A stretch of DNA of 11,058 bases from Larix sibirica (Eukaryota; Streptophyta; Pinopsida; Pinales; Pinaceae). Location of the stretch: the NCBI GenBank assembly GCA_004151065.3, contig NWUY0300011897.1, forward strand, positions 45,457 to 56,514, written 5' to 3'. Positions 9,293 to 11,058 of this stretch are shown here, one piece after another (the first letter of the stretch is position 1; the number at the start of each line of letters is the position of its first letter). A program made the position numbers and the translations under genes. Under the pieces are notes generated by a model. That model had not been told where the DNA came from and did not search any database. It saw only the letters and a list, made by a program, of their open reading frames with translations.

Positions 9293-9374
9293 ATTTTCTT
9301 ATAGATATGAGTTTACATCCAATGTTTATGAGCAATGGCTCAAAAAGGTGCTCCAACACCTTAGTCTTTTCTAT

Positions 9375-9533
9375 CTCCAACTGGAAGAGGCTTCAACCCC
9401 ATGGGTTTTTCCAGCTACAATTGACAGGGAGCTACAACTCCCTTCTTCTCCCGCTCCAACAGGAAGAGGGATTCAACCCCCAGAGTTTTTCTAGCTACAA
9501 CTGACAAGGAACTGCAACTCCCTTCTTCTCTTG
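9375..9533. repeat. 79/80-bp imperfect tandem duplication
   Basis: Unit one (9375-9453) and unit two (9454-9533) share the order CTCCAAC-GGAAGAGG, TTCAACCCC, a GTTTTTC-AGCTACAA core, and CAACTCCCTTCTTCTC. A third copy begins at 9534 (TCCAACC) but soon loses similarity. The repeat is pyrimidine-rich on the plus strand. A plus-strand open frame (9307-9504) crosses it and encodes repeated FNP/LQP-like tracts. On the minus strand both copies carry a TAG at the same place, so the repeat itself is probably not coding. Confidence 0.85.
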
Positions 9534-9564
9534 ATCCAACCACTATCACTGTGCTTGCCAATAT

Positions 9565-9631
9565 CTTCCAACTGTACTCAGGTATGTTCCTGAATCCCTT
9601 TATTTCTTAATCTTCTTCTAACTGTACTTAG
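9565..9631. repeat. 17-bp imperfect direct repeat, 50-bp spacing
   Basis: CTTCCAACTGTACTCAG (9565-9581) and CTTCTAACTGTACTTAG (9615-9631) differ at two positions. Together with the tandem unit to the left they show that 9375-9631 has grown by several local duplications. Confidence 0.8.
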
Positions 9632-9654
9632 TTCTACGGTTAAATCTTAGTTTT

Positions 9655-10140
9655 TAGCATATAACAAAAGGTTTCCCAAAGGTACTCTCAAACAATCCTA
9701 AGTTTGTCACTTGAATTCTCTGTTCAAGTTGCTCCAATTGTTTCACTATGTTTTCTGCAGTCCTTTATACTTCAATTTCACCTTGGGTTTCTCCTTTACA
9801 TATTCATCTATGTCATCTCATGGTATTGCCAAAATGTCTCTAAATAGTTTCAAACACTTAATGCTCTGTTTCCAACTCTTCCTTAAGCTCTCAATCAATT
9901 CATTTATAAGATCTAATTCTACAGCTCTGTTAAATTCTGAATATTACTCTTCATACTTGAGATGTAGGTCTGCAACTCCGCTCCTTGTTATGTCTGCAAC
10001 TTCTTCACAACATACACAATCTAAACTATCATAAACAACTCTCAAATATGCAAAGATGTACTTCAAATCTGTAACAAATTATCCTCAACATGTGCCACAA
10101 CAACCCTTAAGAATGCTTCTAAAACTATTCAAAATATTCT
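9655..10140 (-). pseudogene. Unidentified broken coding sequence
   Basis: On the minus strand three frames, used one after another, read as ordinary charged helical protein. The first, about 10119-10063, contains EAFLRVVVAHVEDNLLQ. The second, about 10075-9746, contains DLKYIFAYLRVVYDSLD, EEVADITRSGVADLH, EFNRAVELDLINELIES and KSWKQSIKCLKLFRDILAIP. The third, about 9761-9655, contains ENIVKQLEQLEQRIQVTNLG, a likely short coiled coil. The frame changes near 10070 and 9755, and the second frame has stops at 9944-9946 and 9818-9820, so it is not functional as read. The plus strand is also open over 9711-10034, but that translation is the Ser/Leu/Phe-rich composition expected of an antisense shadow. 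I do not recognise the family; the all-helical character is loosely reminiscent of N-terminal domains of plant disease-resistance proteins, without a diagnostic motif. A promoter-like region lies to its right in the same orientation. Confidence 0.4.
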
Positions 10141-10436
10141 AGAAGAGCATGTTAATTCTATCCACCAAAAAAATTATATGATAGACCCAAAACCAATTCA
10201 TAACACATCCCCAAAATCATTCATCACAAGATTTCATACATGTCCTTTTCTTACATTGGAATCTATGCCCCCTTTCCTCAATCTTCTTCTACTCTTATGC
10301 CTTATTTTCTTGCTACTATTTCAGACTTGTTTTTACCTTTTCCCTATCTTTTTTGTCCCTACCACCTTGTCAGAGCTTGTTGCCTCAATTCATCTCTAAA
10401 CTCCCACAAAAATCACACACAAATGAGGAATTTTGG
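10141..10436 (-). other. Possible 5' leader or intron of the minus-strand unit
   Basis: Between the TATA box and the coding-like remnant lie about 300 bases without a useful minus-strand frame. Short ATG-started frames of up to about 17 codons exist (for example one reading MILGMCYELVLG near 10150-10210). The plus-strand open frames here (10178-10399, 10240-10491, 10353-10535) are Leu/Phe/Pro-rich and overlap one another in different frames, typical of chance translation of pyrimidine-rich DNA. Confidence 0.3.
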
Positions 10437-10441
10437 CCTTA

Positions 10442-10449
10442 TATTTATA
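10442..10449 (-). promoter_or_regulatory. Candidate TATA box
   Basis: On the minus strand the sequence is TATAAATA within GGTATAAATATAAGGCC, a near-consensus plant TATA box. Transcription would then be expected to begin roughly 25-35 bases to the left, near 10410-10417, and run toward the coding-like remnant at 10140-9655. In AT-rich DNA such octamers also arise by chance. The support is the orientation match and the GTYGGCCC motifs immediately upstream. Confidence 0.4.
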
Positions 10450-10470
10450 CCTTTCAATTGCTTCCCAACT

Positions 10471-10571
10471 GGGCCGACATGTGTGTTTTAATTCACATTT
10501 ATTTGGGGCCAACTTGTTCCTTTTTACTTGGTTAAGAAATATAATTATAACAATTTATTTTGGGGGCCGAC
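10471..10571 (-). promoter_or_regulatory. Three GTYGGCCC motifs upstream of the TATA box
   Basis: On the minus strand GTCGGCCC (10471-10478), GTTGGCCC (10506-10513) and GTCGGCCC (10564-10571) lie in the same orientation, the nearest 21 bases upstream of the TATA octamer. The first continues into GGCCCA, the core of the plant site II element bound by TCP factors. GC-rich octamers stand out in this AT-rich DNA. Binding is an inference; the repeats may instead belong to the U3 part of an unrecognised LTR. Confidence 0.4.
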
Positions 10572-10760
10572 CTATCATCTTTGCATAATAAAATTTCATT
10601 AAACTTTAAGAGTGTTGGAATATTCTCACCATCATTTTTGTATTTTGCATGCCTGCATGCATCCAGTCATCAGTATGGTAGTCTCCCAACACCTAGTCCT
10701 TATTTTGCAGCCCCCAGGAGCCTGTTTCTGCTCAGTTTTATCCCTCCTAGCCACTGATGC
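10572..10760. other. Non-coding DNA, possible intron end
   Basis: No gene is recognised. A plus-strand open frame at 10560-10757 has a composition typical of chance. The stretch ends next to the UPL-like exon and contains pyrimidine-rich tracts followed by AG (for example TTATTTTGCAG, ending near 10710), which would suit a 3' splice site. A palindromic TGCATGC-x-TGCATGCA motif sits near 10646-10661. Confidence 0.3.
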
Positions 10761-10761
10761 N
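10761..10761. other. Ambiguous base (N)
   Basis: The only undetermined base in the window falls at the left end of the UPL-like exon, where an intron/exon junction is expected. It limits any decision on the splice site or the preceding codons. Confidence 0.99.
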
Positions 10762-11058
10762 ATGACTATGGTGCTATAAGATGTTTTGTGAAAAAATTTA
10801 CATCAAAAACCTACTTACAGGTTTTGGCAGGTGATACTCCTGCGTCCTTATCATCTGCTTTGGATGAGCTCATGTGGCATGCTACTTCTTTGTGGGGGCC
10901 TAAGGTGGATGTATTGACTGAAATTTTAAATACTATTGCAAAACTTGGATCCGGTATTGAAGTGTCTTCCTTGTTGAAGACTCTGCTAGTTCTTATGCAC
11001 ATGTTCCCATGGAGACTAATTTAGAATAAAAAACATTTATTTCAGTGGATGGAGATGA
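10762..11058 (+). pseudogene. UPL1/UPL2-like HECT ubiquitin ligase fragment (DUF913 region)
   Basis: The frame from about 10762 reads DYGAIRCFVKKFTSKTYLQV, then GDTPASLSSALDELMWHATS, then VDVLTEILNTIAKLGSG. Plant UPL1/UPL2 proteins have at this place an ALRFLVDTFTSRKYL-type segment, a helix ending A-V-E-E-L-L-R-H, and G-V-D-I-I-I-E-I-I-N-K-L. That area is the N-terminal DUF908/DUF913 armadillo-like part of these very large E3 enzymes, which attach ubiquitin to target proteins. After GSGIE (10961) the reading must shift: another frame gives EDSASSYAHVPMETNLE, matching the acidic -MET-D- linker, then a TAA at 11027-11029, then TFISVDGDE. One shift between 10961 and 10976 and one stop therefore suggest a pseudogene or sequence error. 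The left end has a stop at 10755-10757 and an ambiguous base at 10761. The recognition is from memory of the family. Confidence 0.6.

Noticed and set aside
8131-9533. Tandem repeats considered as a CRISPR array
   Set aside because: They are two-copy head-to-tail duplications without spacers, in plant DNA.
9711-10034. 107-codon plus-strand open frame
   Set aside because: Its Ser/Leu/Phe-rich composition is that of an antisense shadow; the complementary strand reads as a more protein-like charged sequence.
10646-10661. Palindromic TGCATGC motif pair resembling seed RY elements
   Set aside because: It is a single occurrence with no gene placed to use it.
10811-11002. 63-codon minus-strand open frame
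   Set aside because: It is antisense to the UPL-like fragment.
10788-11024. The UPL-like segment as a free-standing 78-codon gene
   Set aside because: The first codon is GTG, homology continues upstream of it, and the end is caused by a frame change; it is part of a larger broken exon.

Overview
The window looks like nuclear DNA of a seed plant with a large, repeat-rich genome. It is AT-rich, no bacterial-style gene layout is visible, and every recognisable coding segment is a decayed fragment. The evidence is a minus-strand Ty3/gypsy LTR retrotransposon of plant type with an initiator-tRNA-Met primer site, a LINE-type RNase H remnant, and a piece resembling the plant UPL1/UPL2 ubiquitin ligases. 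A gymnosperm is plausible from the age and density of the repeat debris, but the sequence alone does not prove it. I find no intact protein-coding gene.

Layout. 1-345 (+): 3' end of a dead LINE ORF2 carrying an RNase H domain. 346-1590: open but unrecognised plus-strand frames, then AT-rich DNA. 1591-3770: AT-rich intergenic DNA with a few short repeats and no convincing gene. 3775 to about 8130 (-): a Ty3/gypsy element read right to left as 5' LTR, primer binding site, leader, gag with zinc-knuckle remnant, protease, reverse transcriptase, RNase H. It stops abruptly after RNase H, with no integrase, polypurine tract or second LTR in view. 8131-9300: AT-rich DNA with a 20-bp tandem duplication, a 13-bp-arm hairpin, a 46-bp tandem duplication and a (TA)11 microsatellite. 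9375-9631: a 79/80-bp imperfect tandem repeat followed by a 17-bp direct repeat. About 9655-10140 (-): a broken coding-like stretch rich in charged helical sequence. To its right, in matching orientation, lie a TATAAATA box and three GTYGGCCC motifs, so 9655-10571 may be one decayed minus-strand transcription unit. 10762-11058 (+): a UPL-like exon fragment with one apparent frameshift and one stop, running off the right edge.

The genes do not work together. This is an accumulation of transposon insertions and gene fragments of different ages and origins. The most useful items for follow-up are the UPL-like fragment, the unidentified minus-strand coding remnant with its promoter-like motifs, and the truncated retrotransposon, whose catalytic residues are altered in every enzymatic domain.
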